A DNA stretch of 40,928 bases from a virus. The first letter of the stretch is position 1; the number at the start of each line of letters is the position of its first letter. Shown in pieces: positions 1-8,320 of the stretch. Under the pieces are notes generated by a model. The model did no database searches. It had not been told where the DNA came from and saw only the letters and a list, made by a program, of their open reading frames with translations. The stretch is from the IMG/VR virus record IMGVR_UViG_3300025122_000045, positions 1 through 40,928 of that record; one strand, written 5' to 3'. Both the position numbers and the translations under genes were made by a program.

Positions 1-37
1 GGGTTTGGTCTGGAAAAAAAAAAAATGAACATTTTGG

Positions 38-66
38 TTGCATATGGGGTTGTAATCGAGTATAAC
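38..66 (+). promoter_or_regulatory. Candidate promoter for the 185-733 gene
   Basis: TTGCAT (38-43), a 17-base spacer and TATAAC (61-66) resemble a weak -35/-10 pair. It lies about 120 bases before the first rightward gene and inside the terminal repeat. The -35 match is poor, so this is tentative. Confidence 0.35.
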
Positions 67-73
67 ACATATA

Positions 74-92
74 CGCCCCGATTGACGGGGCG
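74..92. other. GC-rich hairpin in leader of first rightward gene
   Basis: Perfect 7-base arms CGCCCCG (74-80) and CGGGGCG (86-92) surround the loop ATTGA. There is no T-tract, so it is not an intrinsic terminator. It would sit just downstream of the -10 at 61-66, in the 5' leader of the following gene. Confidence 0.5.
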
Positions 93-184
93 GGAAATTC
101 CCCCAAGCGGGAATCGATACCGAGACGAAAAAAATGCCGGGCCGGTCAAAATCGATTGCTCTCCCGCTTACAAAAAAGGAAAAA

Positions 185-733
185 ATGAAAATGGCCAAGA
201 AAAACGAAATTGCGAAAAAATCGTATGTGGACAATGCCGGAGATGAAAAGCGGTCGGCGAATGTCGAAGCGGTTTCAGTCCGGTTCAAATTTTCGGACGG
301 CTCGGTAAGTGATATCGTCCCCGCCGATTTACCCGATAACATCATATCGTGCGCCACGCTTCACGGGTTGTCCCAGAAATTGGGCGACTCTTACGCTGGC
401 GCGGATAATGTGTCCGATGCCAGAGAGTCATTCGACACCATGCTCGAACGGCTGACGGGCGGCGAATGGATAACGGAGAAAAAGGCGGGCGGGCCGAGAA
501 CGTCCATCTTGGTAGATGCGATTGCCGAGTTGCTCTTGGAATCCGGCAAATCGGTGGACGATGAGAAGCGCAAGGCGATTGCCGACAAGGTCAAAACCAA
601 AGAGGGCCGTGAATCCGCAATGGCGAACCCGGCTATCGCCGCCCGTTACGAAAAGAAGCGTGCCGACCGCGCCGCCGAAAAAGCCGCCGATGCCGCCGCC
701 AAGGCGGAAGGCGTAACGCTTGACGAATTTTAA
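185..733 (+). CDS. Conserved phage protein of unknown function, acidic-aromatic tail
   Basis: The product has 182 residues. The start at 185 is preferred over an upstream in-frame ATG at 134 because an AAAGGA-type ribosome site lies 4 bases before it; ATG at 191 is also possible. The N-terminal half (about residues 25-100) has a beta-strand pattern followed by a helical stretch containing HGLSQKLGDSYAG. The C-terminal third is Lys/Ala/Glu-rich and probably a long helix, ending in LDEF, which resembles the tails of three early leftward proteins. It is a single-gene unit closed by a strong terminator and is richer in G+C than most of the genome, suggesting high expression. I recognise the general type from other phages but know no function. 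Confidence 0.8.
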   Translation: MKMAKKNEIAKKSYVDNAGDEKRSANVEAVSVRFKFSDGSVSDIVPADLPDNIISCATLHGLSQKLGDSYAGADNVSDARESFDTMLERLTGGEWITEKKAGGPRTSILVDAIAELLLESGKSVDDEKRKAIADKVKTKEGRESAMANPAIAARYEKKRADRAAEKAADAAAKAEGVTLDEF

Positions 734-753
734 ACGATAACCCCGTATCACTT

Positions 754-793
754 TCCCCTCTCATTTTCCCGGTAGGTGAGAGGGGATTTTTTT
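754..793 (+). terminator. Intrinsic terminator after the 185-733 gene
   Basis: Perfect 10-base arms TCCCCTCTCA (754-763) and TGAGAGGGGA (777-786) are followed directly by seven T (787-793). It isolates the first short unit from the packaging operon. Confidence 0.92.
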
Positions 794-963
794 GGCCCGG
801 CTTGGATAGCGGAGTTTCGGGTCGGGTTCTCCTTAAATTTTCAAAACCTAAAGGAGGTGAATCTCCTCTTGTCCCCATCCCGCCGCCGCCGAATCCCCCG
901 TCTCCCCCCTAAAACGAAATTTTTCACTTAAATAAACATTTTACAATTCACCGAATTTTAAGC
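794..963 (+). other. Intergenic segment with an orphan perfect ribosome site
   Basis: There is no convincing gene. At 848-859 the sequence TAAAGGAGGTGA is a perfect complement of the 16S rRNA 3' end, inside a small GGAG/CTCC hairpin. The only reading frames it could serve are about 20 codons and arginine/proline-rich. A TTTTACAAT half-site of the 33-bp palindrome family lies at 939-947, just upstream of the -35 at 964. Confidence 0.5.
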
Positions 964-992
964 TTGACAAATTTTTAAAATTGTTATATATT
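964..992 (+). promoter_or_regulatory. Main rightward (late) promoter, sigma70 type
   Basis: TTGACA (964-969) is a perfect -35, followed by 17 bases and TATATT (987-992), a 5/6 match to the -10. It lies 60 bases before terS, after a terminator, so it is the obvious start of the packaging and structural block. Confidence 0.85.
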
Positions 993-1052
993 ATGATAGA
1001 GAAGGATTTTAAGGGAAATTGAGAAAAGATAGCGATAAGGAACTTATCGAAA

Positions 1053-1619
1053 ATGGCTCAGTTGCAAGTTAGAAAAGTGTCCTGGTGGCATGAGAATCTG
1101 ATTGAATGGATGATTATGTTTCCAGAGAAAAAATTAGGGGATGCTGCGAGGTTCTTTAATGTTAGTCAAAGTTGGCTGAGTGTTGTTAAAAATAGCGACG
1201 CTTTTAAAGAGTTATATGAGAGTCGGAGGAATGAGCACTTCGATAATATCAGCGTATCAACGACGGAGAAATTGGAAGCGTTGGCTGATATCAGTATCGA
1301 TGAAATGACTACGCGGATTGAAAAGAAACCTGAAGAGATATCATTAGGAGGGCTGCATGACACGACAAACTTAGCGCTAAAAGCGTTGGGATTTGGTGGA
1401 CATAAGAATAATGGGAATGGAGATGGAAATGGGAACGGCGTCCATGCTCACTTTCATTTCGGAAGCCAGGAAGATAAATTGGCATTACAAGAAGCTAGAG
1501 GAAAAATGATTCAGGCAAATAGTAATGAGATTGATGTAACTCCAATAAAGGAGGCTGAAACTAATGGGTACAACAATGGCGAAGCCAATATCATTGAAGG
1601 GGATATCGAAACACAGTAA
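1053..1619 (+). CDS. terS: Probable terminase small subunit
   Basis: 188 residues, first gene behind the promoter at 964-992 and two genes before terL. Residues about 26-53 form a helix-turn-helix-like segment (AARFFNVSQSWLSVVKNS), the expected DNA-recognition part of a small terminase. A central helical stretch could mediate oligomerisation. Residues about 128-142 are a Gly/Asn/Asp-rich linker followed by HAHFHFG, and the C-terminal tail is acidic. The small subunit recognises phage DNA and feeds it to the large subunit. The call rests on position and the HTH; sequence alone is not diagnostic. Its 3' end overlaps the next gene by 56 bases. Confidence 0.75.
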   Translation: MAQLQVRKVSWWHENLIEWMIMFPEKKLGDAARFFNVSQSWLSVVKNSDAFKELYESRRNEHFDNISVSTTEKLEALADISIDEMTTRIEKKPEEISLGGLHDTTNLALKALGFGGHKNNGNGDGNGNGVHAHFHFGSQEDKLALQEARGKMIQANSNEIDVTPIKEAETNGYNNGEANIIEGDIETQ

Positions 1620-2190
1620 TGCACCGAGATTTCGACCTGTCCATAAAAAGGAAGTGAGATATGCTTTCGTTTCAATGGTTAAGCCGGGGTTTCTCAAAGG
1701 AACAAAGAAACAAGTTGGACGAAGAGCCGCTGGGCTTCGATATGAAAAAAGAGTTCAAAAGGTATTGGAAGAGATATCGGAGCTATATGTTCCTGGTCCG
1801 TGGATTCGATATGGGCTACGAGGGGAAGGGCGGGGGAGGTGGTGTCAGCCTGATGGGTTTATTCTCGATTTGAGAAAAGGGTTGATAACGATTATTGAAG
1901 TTAAATATAAACATACTATTGATGCTTGGTGGCAAATAAGAAAACTGTACGAACCGATATTGAAGAAAATATTTCCACCGAGTCATTTTCAATATGCTTG
2001 CATTGAGATTGTCAGTTGGTATGAAAGCGGAATAAAATTTCCGGAGACTTTTTATTTTGCTGAAGACCCGTTGGAAGCAAAAGCTGGAAGGTTCGGTGTT
2101 CATGTACTAGCGCATAACACAAGGTTCTCTAAGGCAACAAGTAAGAGGCTTAAAGATGCCAATGGAAGTGGAAACGCTGCAAGACAATAA
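1564..2190 (+). CDS. Putative PD-(D/E)XK nuclease between terS and terL
   Basis: 208 residues. AAAGGAGG lies 9 bases before the ATG. The region 57-114 fits a PD-(D/E)XK nuclease core: an early glutamate (E61), then QPDGFI with D97, then IIEVK with E112 and K114. The remainder is mostly helical and basic. It overlaps terS by 56 bases and terL by 35 bases, so the three are probably translationally coupled. Roles that fit are a packaging-associated endonuclease or a Holliday-junction-type resolvase clearing branches during packaging. The fold call is from motif spacing; the role is inferred from position. Confidence 0.65.
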   Translation: MGTTMAKPISLKGISKHSNAPRFRPVHKKEVRYAFVSMVKPGFLKGTKKQVGRRAAGLRYEKRVQKVLEEISELYVPGPWIRYGLRGEGRGRWCQPDGFILDLRKGLITIIEVKYKHTIDAWWQIRKLYEPILKKIFPPSHFQYACIEIVSWYESGIKFPETFYFAEDPLEAKAGRFGVHVLAHNTRFSKATSKRLKDANGSGNAARQ

Positions 2191-3691
2191 GGTTGAAATA
2201 GTATCTACGTCGGAGATAATTCGACTAGGTGCCGCTGACGGTAATTTCTTCAACAAGACATTCTTTCCTAAGACAGTTCGCCAAGATAGTCCAAACTTCC
2301 ATAATGAGATACAGCAAGACCTGGATAGTCATGCGAGATTTATCAATATCCAAGTATTTCGTGATGGAGCTAAAACTTCATTACTCAGAATGTATACAGC
2401 AAAGAGGATAGCTTATGGTATCTCCAGAACGATTCTCTATATCGGAAAGTCAGAAGGCCACGCTGTGCGAAGTGTTCGTTGGCTCCGCAGACAAATTGAG
2501 TTCAATGCTAGATTCACGCAGACATTTCAATTGTCTCCTGGAAAGAAATGGCAAGACACCGAGTGCGAAATTGTTCACGGATTGGCAAGTGAAGGAGAAC
2601 CAAGAGTCTCCTGGATTCTCGGAGCAGGAATCACCGGTAGTATTCGCGGAATCAATTTCGACGATTATCGTCCTGACTTAATTATCGTCGATGATGTAGT
2701 TGATGAAGAGAATGCTGCAACACCTGAACAACGAAATAAAATCAACAATCTTATGTATGGCGCTGTTAAGCAGTCTTTAGCCCCTGCTAGTGAATCCCCG
2801 TTAGCTAAACTCGTTGCTCTTCAAACTCCACTGAACAAAGAAGACTATTCCACGATGGCGCTTAACGACCCTGAGTGGATGAGTAAGAAATATGGGTGCT
2901 GGACGCCGGAAACGAAGAATCTTCCCTTGGAACAACAGGAATCTAGCTGGCCACAACGATATCCTTCCGAGGTCGTACGAAATGAAAAGAGAGCAGCGAT
3001 AAAAAGGAACCAACTGTCAATCTTCTTACGGGAAAAAGAATGTAAGCTAGTCTCCCCCGAGACTGCTACCTTTAAAGAAAATTGGCTCAAATATTACGAT
3101 GTGCTTCCAGATAATATGACAGTTATTATTGCTATTGACCCTGTCCCTCCTCCCAGCCCCCAACAAGTTGCTAGTGGTATGGCGAACAAGGACTATGAGG
3201 TTTTACTAGCTATGGGAGCGAAGGGACCTGATTTATATCTACTTGAGTATGTAGCGCATAGAGGCCACGTTCCTTCTTGGACTATTGCTGAATTTTTTCA
3301 AATGGCAATGCGCTGGAGGCCTAGTAAAGTAAGAGTAGAAGGGACACAATATCAGCGAACATTGTCATGGCTGTTGAAAAATGCGATGGAAGAGCAGAGG
3401 CAGTATTATGTTATCGACGATGCTGCAGACAACCGAAATAAAGTTACTCGGATTACTGATAGTTATTCTGGGCCAGCTTCTAATGGGCATTTATATGTTA
3501 AAAAGGAACATACGGATTTCGTCGCTCAGTTTACTGAGTATCCTGATGTTTCTCACGACGATATTCTTGATGCAGGTGCTATGGCTATCGCTGCCTTGAC
3601 CGGGCCGGGAATGGTTGTTAGTGACTTCAATTCCATTATGCAAGAAGAGGAAGACATTGAAGAACTTAACTACGTGCGAGGCGCTCCCTGA
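2156..3691 (+). CDS. terL: Terminase large subunit (ATPase and nuclease)
   Basis: 511 residues. The N-terminal motor domain has an unusual Walker A-like loop FRDGAKTS (68-75), Walker B LIIVDD (175-180) followed by acidic residues, and a coupling motif LQTPL (222-226). The C-terminal RNase H-like nuclease has three acidic sites: D328 in IAIDP, E395 in RVEGT, and the SHDDILDAG cluster (D468/D469/D472). It packages DNA into the prohead and cuts it. AAGAGG lies 8 bases before the start. Its stop overlaps the portal start (TGATG). Length and motif order fit a complete enzyme. Confidence 0.95.
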   Translation: MPMEVETLQDNKVEIVSTSEIIRLGAADGNFFNKTFFPKTVRQDSPNFHNEIQQDLDSHARFINIQVFRDGAKTSLLRMYTAKRIAYGISRTILYIGKSEGHAVRSVRWLRRQIEFNARFTQTFQLSPGKKWQDTECEIVHGLASEGEPRVSWILGAGITGSIRGINFDDYRPDLIIVDDVVDEENAATPEQRNKINNLMYGAVKQSLAPASESPLAKLVALQTPLNKEDYSTMALNDPEWMSKKYGCWTPETKNLPLEQQESSWPQRYPSEVVRNEKRAAIKRNQLSIFLREKECKLVSPETATFKENWLKYYDVLPDNMTVIIAIDPVPPPSPQQVASGMANKDYEVLLAMGAKGPDLYLLEYVAHRGHVPSWTIAEFFQMAMRWRPSKVRVEGTQYQRTLSWLLKNAMEEQRQYYVIDDAADNRNKVTRITDSYSGPASNGHLYVKKEHTDFVAQFTEYPDVSHDDILDAGAMAIAALTGPGMVVSDFNSIMQEEEDIEELNYVRGAP

Positions 3692-5616
3692 TGCCGATTA
3701 CCTTTGACGTTAAGTTTGGTGGGGAGACTCACAAAAGAATTATTGCTGGGATAAGGGACCGAGTTAAGTTATCTCGGGATTATTTATTAAATACTCGTCA
3801 TACTGCCTGGGCTAAAGCTGAAGATAAAAATCTGGCTTATCTTCCTGAACGAGCAGTAGACGCTACGAGAAGAGTCGACGAGCGAGAAGCTGGAAAGCCA
3901 ACATATACGACCATTGAAGTTCCTTACAGCTATGCCGTTTTAATGGCAGCTCATACATACTGGACTACTGTGTTTATGTCCAGAACTCCGGTCTTTCAAT
4001 TTACTGGACGGCACGGAGAATCTCAGCAAAAAGTCCAGGCGATGGAAGCCTATATGGACTATCAAATTCAAGTTGGAGAACAGCTTGTTCCTTACTATAT
4101 TTGGCTCCATGATGTTGGTAAGTATGGCGTTGGAATTCTAGGGAATTATTGGGACGAGCAAACTGAGAGAGTTGCTGAGATTATTGAAGTTGAAGAAACC
4201 ATGCTCGGCGGTATGTTTAAAACTGGACGGAAAAAGAAGAAGAAGATTGTAAGATCGATTCCAGGATACCAGGGAAATAAAAATTTCAATGTTCGACCTT
4301 TCGATTTTTTACCGGACCCAAGAGTTCCCTTAAAACGTTTTCAAGAAGGGGAGTTCTGTGGACGGTATGTAGAAATTAGCTGGAATGTTTTATGGGAGAG
4401 AGAAACCAAAGGCGAGTATATGAATGTTGATAAAATTAAACATTCTGGAAATTCACACGCAGGTGGTTTCGCTGATGATGCTAGTGCCAGTTCTCTAGAA
4501 ATTCCCGATGCTTCGAAAATGTTTAGCATCGGAGAGGGAAAAGACAAAAAGACTGGTGTTGTGCCTGCCTATGAAATGGTGGTTAAACTTATTCCAGAGA
4601 AGTGGCGGTTAGGGCGCGGAAAAATGCCGGAAGCTTGGGTATTTACGGTTACCAAGGATTTAACTACGGTACTTGGCGCAAGGCCGCAAGGCGCAAATCA
4701 TAACAAATTCCCTTACGCTGTTATTGAATTGGAACCGGAAGGTTATGCAGTATCAACGCGGGGAATGCATGAGATACTGGAACCCGTCAATAACACTATT
4801 AATTGGTTGGTTAACAGTCACTTTTATAATGTTCGAAAGACTCTGAACAACCAATTTTTAGTTGACCCATCTAGACTGGTGTTAAAAGACTTACTCGACC
4901 CGCTTCCTGGTGGATTGATTCGAATGAAGCCAGCTGCGTATGGAACTGATGTTCGACAGTATTTCCATCAAGTGCAGACTGTTGATATCACACGCGGGCA
5001 TATGAATGATACTAAACAAATGCTTGAAGTGGGGAGTCGGGTTATCGGTGTAAATGACCAGATTATGGGCATGATGTCTGGGACAGGAAGAAAGACTGCG
5101 GCAGAGGTTAGAACGGGGACTGGATTTAGTATCAACCGATTGAAAACTCAAAGCGAGTTCTTTTCTGCGATGGGCTGGGGCCCGCTTAGTCAAATGATGG
5201 TTCAGAATACACAACAATATTCGAACATGGATAGAGCCTTAAGAGTTGTCGGGGACTTGGCTTTGGAAGCTCCGCAATTTGTTAATGCTACTCCTGAAGA
5301 AATTTCGGGATTTTATGATTATATTCCAGTCGATGGGACTCTCCCTGTTGATAGATTCGCTCAAGCTAATCTGTGGCGAACGCTGTTAACAGAGTTGAGA
5401 AACTATCCTGAAATGGCTCAGCAATTTGATGTTGGAAGAATCTTTCAATGGGTGGCTCAAATTGCTGGCTTAAAGAATATCTCACAATTTAAGATAAATA
5501 TACAACAGGATGGTCAACTGGAAGAGTCGGCAAGAAAAGGCGATGTTGTTCCTATTAATGAATTGAGAAATCTGAATGAGCCTGGGCAAGTGGCTGGATT
5601 GGGACCGACAGGATGA
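3691..5616 (+). CDS. Portal protein
   Basis: 641 residues, directly coupled to terL. The sequence has the mixed alpha/beta look of podovirus portals, with a conserved-looking core (VPYSYAVLMAAHTYWTTV around residues 78-95; MHEILEPVNNTINWLVNS in the middle) and a long helical C-terminal half. The portal forms the dodecameric DNA channel at one capsid vertex and docks terminase and the tail adaptor. A basic loop KTGRKKKKKIVRS near residue 180 is unusual and could contact DNA. The call rests on position (between terL and scaffold), size and general similarity to such portals. Confidence 0.88.
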   Translation: MPITFDVKFGGETHKRIIAGIRDRVKLSRDYLLNTRHTAWAKAEDKNLAYLPERAVDATRRVDEREAGKPTYTTIEVPYSYAVLMAAHTYWTTVFMSRTPVFQFTGRHGESQQKVQAMEAYMDYQIQVGEQLVPYYIWLHDVGKYGVGILGNYWDEQTERVAEIIEVEETMLGGMFKTGRKKKKKIVRSIPGYQGNKNFNVRPFDFLPDPRVPLKRFQEGEFCGRYVEISWNVLWERETKGEYMNVDKIKHSGNSHAGGFADDASASSLEIPDASKMFSIGEGKDKKTGVVPAYEMVVKLIPEKWRLGRGKMPEAWVFTVTKDLTTVLGARPQGANHNKFPYAVIELEPEGYAVSTRGMHEILEPVNNTINWLVNSHFYNVRKTLNNQFLVDPSRLVLKDLLDPLPGGLIRMKPAAYGTDVRQYFHQVQTVDITRGHMNDTKQMLEVGSRVIGVNDQIMGMMSGTGRKTAAEVRTGTGFSINRLKTQSEFFSAMGWGPLSQMMVQNTQQYSNMDRALRVVGDLALEAPQFVNATPEEISGFYDYIPVDGTLPVDRFAQANLWRTLLTELRNYPEMAQQFDVGRIFQWVAQIAGLKNISQFKINIQQDGQLEESARKGDVVPINELRNLNEPGQVAGLGPTG

Positions 5617-5990
5617 CCGAAGAAGATAAACTTCGAGAGATTATTGAAGACCTTCCCGAAGAAGATAAGGGAATGACGCTGAGCGAAGCTCTCCAGCAGA
5701 AGCGAGAGCTTCAGACTCTGCTTGACTCTCCGGGTTGGGAACTTTTCAAAATCGAGATATTACGGCTTCGAGATGAAATGTTAATTAATCTCTATCAGCC
5801 AAAAGAAAAACTCGAGGTTAATAAAGAACATATGAGCGGGGTTATTTACGGGCTCAGTACTTATTTAGATTTACCCGAGCAAATGATTAATGCCGCGCAA
5901 GGTACTATCGATATTGAAAAACAACAAGAAGAGGAAAAAAAGGAACAGGAAGATGCTCTTCAATCTGATAACGAGGGGGATGGAGAATGA
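5613..5990 (+). CDS. Small coiled-coil protein between portal and scaffold
   Basis: 125 residues, overlapping both neighbours by four bases (ATGA at each junction), so tightly coupled. It is highly charged with an N-terminal acidic segment, a central helical part and a Glu/Lys/Gln-rich C-terminal coiled coil. Genes in this position often encode assembly helpers; no specific family is recognised. Confidence 0.75.
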   Translation: MTEEDKLREIIEDLPEEDKGMTLSEALQQKRELQTLLDSPGWELFKIEILRLRDEMLINLYQPKEKLEVNKEHMSGVIYGLSTYLDLPEQMINAAQGTIDIEKQQEEEKKEQEDALQSDNEGDGE

Positions 5991-6973
5991 CTGATACAAT
6001 TAGTGGAAACGCAGAAAATCTTGAGGTCGTTAAAGCTCCGGAAGAAGATGCACAAGAGCATGATGAATTTAAGGCTGCGAACGACGAAGAAGAAGCGGAT
6101 GCGGCTGTTATCGATGAAGTAATGGCTGAAGAAGAAAAGATATTTGATGATGCTGCGCCGGTAGTAGAAACAACTGAAACGGAAATTGAAAAACCGAAAC
6201 AGGAAGGTAAAGCAACGCCGGAGGAGAAAACTTCCGAAGAACTCCAGGCGGAAGGTGAAGAGGGCAAACCGAAAGAAGATGAGGAAAAAAAGCCTGATGA
6301 GCCTGCCGCGGAAGAAGAACCCAAAGATGTTGTTGAGCCTTCTTCAGAGATTCCCCCTAAACCGGAACCGTCTGAAGGGGATTCCCCAGAACTGACGTTG
6401 GAAGATGTGCGAGAGCGTTGGGGCGAAATCAGAGAAAATGCTGAGGTCAACCTGGCTGAAACACATTACGCATTCAGTGATGAGGAAGTTGCAGAGTTGT
6501 CGACTAACGCTGAAGTAGCGATACCGAAGATGATGGCCAAGGTCTACATGGACTCGGTTCAAGCTTCGATAACGCACATCGTTACTGAATTACCTCGACT
6601 TCTGCAACAGACACAGGAAGCGCAAACACAAGCTAGTAGCAACGAGAATGCGTTTTTTGAAGCTTGGCCGCAGTTAATGGAACACAGAGATAGGGTGTTC
6701 AACCTAGCTTCGACTTACCGTCAGGTAAATCCAAACGCTTCCCTCGAACAGACTATTAGTGATGTGGGCGCGCAAGCAATTATTGCGTTGCGACTTCCCG
6801 TAGACGGGCTTATAGATGCTGGAAACGACGAGCACGAGGAAAGTCTGCCACCGCACAAGCCACCTGGTGGTGGAAGTCCTCCTGCCGGAGTTCCGCAAAG
6901 AAAGTCAACGAATCCCTTCGAGCAAATGGCAGAGGATATGCTCAACGAAGGAGAAGAATTGGACCTGGATTAG
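5987..6973 (+). CDS. Capsid scaffolding protein
   Basis: 328 residues. The first about 130 residues are extremely rich in Glu, Asp, Lys, Ala and Pro and look disordered. Residues about 140-250 are helical, then comes a Pro/Gly-rich linker (PPHKPPGGGSPPAG) and a short C-terminal helix ending in acidic residues. This low-complexity, acidic, helical make-up between portal and major capsid genes is typical of scaffolds that template procapsid assembly and are then removed. No protease motif is visible. Confidence 0.82.
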   Translation: MTDTISGNAENLEVVKAPEEDAQEHDEFKAANDEEEADAAVIDEVMAEEEKIFDDAAPVVETTETEIEKPKQEGKATPEEKTSEELQAEGEEGKPKEDEEKKPDEPAAEEEPKDVVEPSSEIPPKPEPSEGDSPELTLEDVRERWGEIRENAEVNLAETHYAFSDEEVAELSTNAEVAIPKMMAKVYMDSVQASITHIVTELPRLLQQTQEAQTQASSNENAFFEAWPQLMEHRDRVFNLASTYRQVNPNASLEQTISDVGAQAIIALRLPVDGLIDAGNDEHEESLPPHKPPGGGSPPAGVPQRKSTNPFEQMAEDMLNEGEELDLD

Positions 6974-6989
6974 TTATCGAGCTAGGTCC
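6961..6989 (+). other. Hairpin upstream of the capsid ribosome site
   Basis: GGACCT (6961-6966) and AGGTCC (6984-6989) can pair across the scaffold stop codon, ending two bases before GAGGAG of the capsid gene. It might protect a processed capsid mRNA end. The stem is short, so significance is uncertain. Confidence 0.35.
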
Positions 6990-7005
6990 AGAGGAGAAAC
7001 ATTAA

Positions 7006-8253
7006 ATGGCGAATGCGATTGCTGGTCTTCGTGGCACAGGTGATTGGGCCACGGATGAAAGGCCTAAGAATTTTCGTGAAATGATTCTGTGGAGGAATCC
7101 GAACGGTTCCGCTCCTCTTTTCGCTCTCATGGGTAAAGTCTCGAAAGAAAGCACGGACGACCCTGAGTTCAGTTGGTGGGATGAGCCGAACGACCTCGTG
7201 CGCCTGACGGTTAACGGCGCTTTAGGTTCGGGCGATACTACCGTTATCGTCGATTCAGCGGACCCAAGCACTGCGGCGCCTGGGAATGTTTACGGAGTGG
7301 CAAAGCATCTGAAAGCAGGTGATATGCTGCTCGTCGAGCCCGCCGCGGACAACGCTACCTACGATCATGAAATCCTTGAGGTTGTAAGCGTTGTGAGTGA
7401 TACCGAGTTCACTGTTTCACGCGGGGCGCAGGGAACGACCGCTGCGGCTATTGCCAACGACCTCAGTTTGCTGCACATGGGTAACGCTTATTCGGAAGGT
7501 TCGGGTGCGCCGTCTTCGGTCTCTCGCAATCCGATTAAGTATTTCAACTACACCCAAATTTTCAAAGACACCTACGAGATTTCCGGAACGGCGGAACAGA
7601 CCCGGACTCGGACAGGTGACCCGGTGAAGAACGACAAGCGCCGGAAGATGTTCGCGCACTCACGGGCGATTGAGCTGGCTCTGCTGTTCGGCCAGAGAAG
7701 TGAAGCCACGGGGAGTAACGGAAAGCCGAAACGGACTATGAACGGTATTCGCGCCTTCATGCCTTCGGCAACAACGAATGTTTGGAGCGGGGCGTGGACC
7801 GTGAACGATTTCCTGGACCAGGTCTCTCCGGTCTTCGACTTCGATACCCAGGCCGGCGATGAGCGAATCGCCTTTTGTGGTAATGCTGCGCTGAACTATC
7901 TCAACAAGAAAATCGCGGCGGCGAGTGGTATGACCGCGATTAGCTTGAACGTGGACAAAGAAGTAAGCAGCTTCGGAGTTCGCTTCGTTGAGTTTGTTCT
8001 TCCCCAGGGCAAGTTGTATCTGAAGACGCATCCCCTGATGAATCGCCACGCGCTGTACAAGAACTCCATGTTCATTGTGGATATGTCGGCGCTGAAGTGG
8101 CGGCCGATGAAGGGACGGGATACAAAGTTCAAAGACAACGTCCAGGCGAAAGATGAGGATGTTCGGCGCGGCTATTGGCAGACCGAAGGTGGTCTGGAGA
8201 TGGCTTATGGCGGACTGACCTGCGGCTACCTCGGCGGCTTTGACGCTAGCTAA
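7006..8253 (+). CDS. Major capsid protein, SU10/DUF5309 type
   Basis: 415 residues. The segment around 180-235 (TQIFKDTYEISGTAEQTRT, then GDPVKNDKRRKMFAHSRAIE and LALLFGQRSE) matches my recollection of the SU10-type major capsid family, an HK97-fold shell protein. Residues about 60-140 form an inserted beta domain (AGDMLLVEPAADN and TVSRGAQGTTAAA) common in this family. GAGGAG lies about 10 bases before the ATG. Third codon positions are much richer in G/C than in portal or scaffold, consistent with strong expression. A 33-bp palindrome follows. Confidence 0.92.
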   Translation: MANAIAGLRGTGDWATDERPKNFREMILWRNPNGSAPLFALMGKVSKESTDDPEFSWWDEPNDLVRLTVNGALGSGDTTVIVDSADPSTAAPGNVYGVAKHLKAGDMLLVEPAADNATYDHEILEVVSVVSDTEFTVSRGAQGTTAAAIANDLSLLHMGNAYSEGSGAPSSVSRNPIKYFNYTQIFKDTYEISGTAEQTRTRTGDPVKNDKRRKMFAHSRAIELALLFGQRSEATGSNGKPKRTMNGIRAFMPSATTNVWSGAWTVNDFLDQVSPVFDFDTQAGDERIAFCGNAALNYLNKKIAAASGMTAISLNVDKEVSSFGVRFVEFVLPQGKLYLKTHPLMNRHALYKNSMFIVDMSALKWRPMKGRDTKFKDNVQAKDEDVRRGYWQTEGGLEMAYGGLTCGYLGGFDAS

Positions 8254-8264
8254 AAGGATTTGAG

Positions 8265-8297
8265 ATTGTAAAATTGGAAATAATGCCTTTTTACAAT
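8265..8297. promoter_or_regulatory. 33-bp palindrome, copy 1
   Basis: ATTGTAAAA (8265-8273) and TTTTACAAT (8289-8297) are perfect 9-base arms separated by 15 bases. It lies between the capsid gene and the next structural gene, 23 bases before its GTG start. A further TTTTGTAAAG half-site (8301-8310) runs into the ribosome site. There is no T-tract after the stem. Copies with identical 33-base length lie at 24275, 32432 and 40604. Confidence 0.8.
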
Positions 8298-8320
8298 TTC
8301 TTTTGTAAAGGAGAAGTCCA

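Larger units (their letters stand above)
1..139. repeat. Terminal direct repeat, left copy
   Basis: This segment is repeated at 40789-40928. The copies agree throughout except for the A-tract (12 A at 14-25 here, 13 A in the right copy). It carries a weak promoter-like pair, a GC-rich hairpin and the leader of the first gene. It is either the overlap of a circular assembly or a real short terminal repeat. The homopolymer mismatch argues against a pure exact k-mer overlap but could be a sequencing error. Confidence 0.9.

Noticed and set aside
5905-6450. A 181-codon minus-strand Ser-rich frame
   Set aside because: It mirrors the Glu-rich scaffold gene; the serine runs are reverse complements of acidic codons.
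8265-8297. The 33-bp palindromes as intrinsic terminators
   Set aside because: The stems are AT-rich, loops are 9-15 bases, and no T-tract follows in the direction of transcription.
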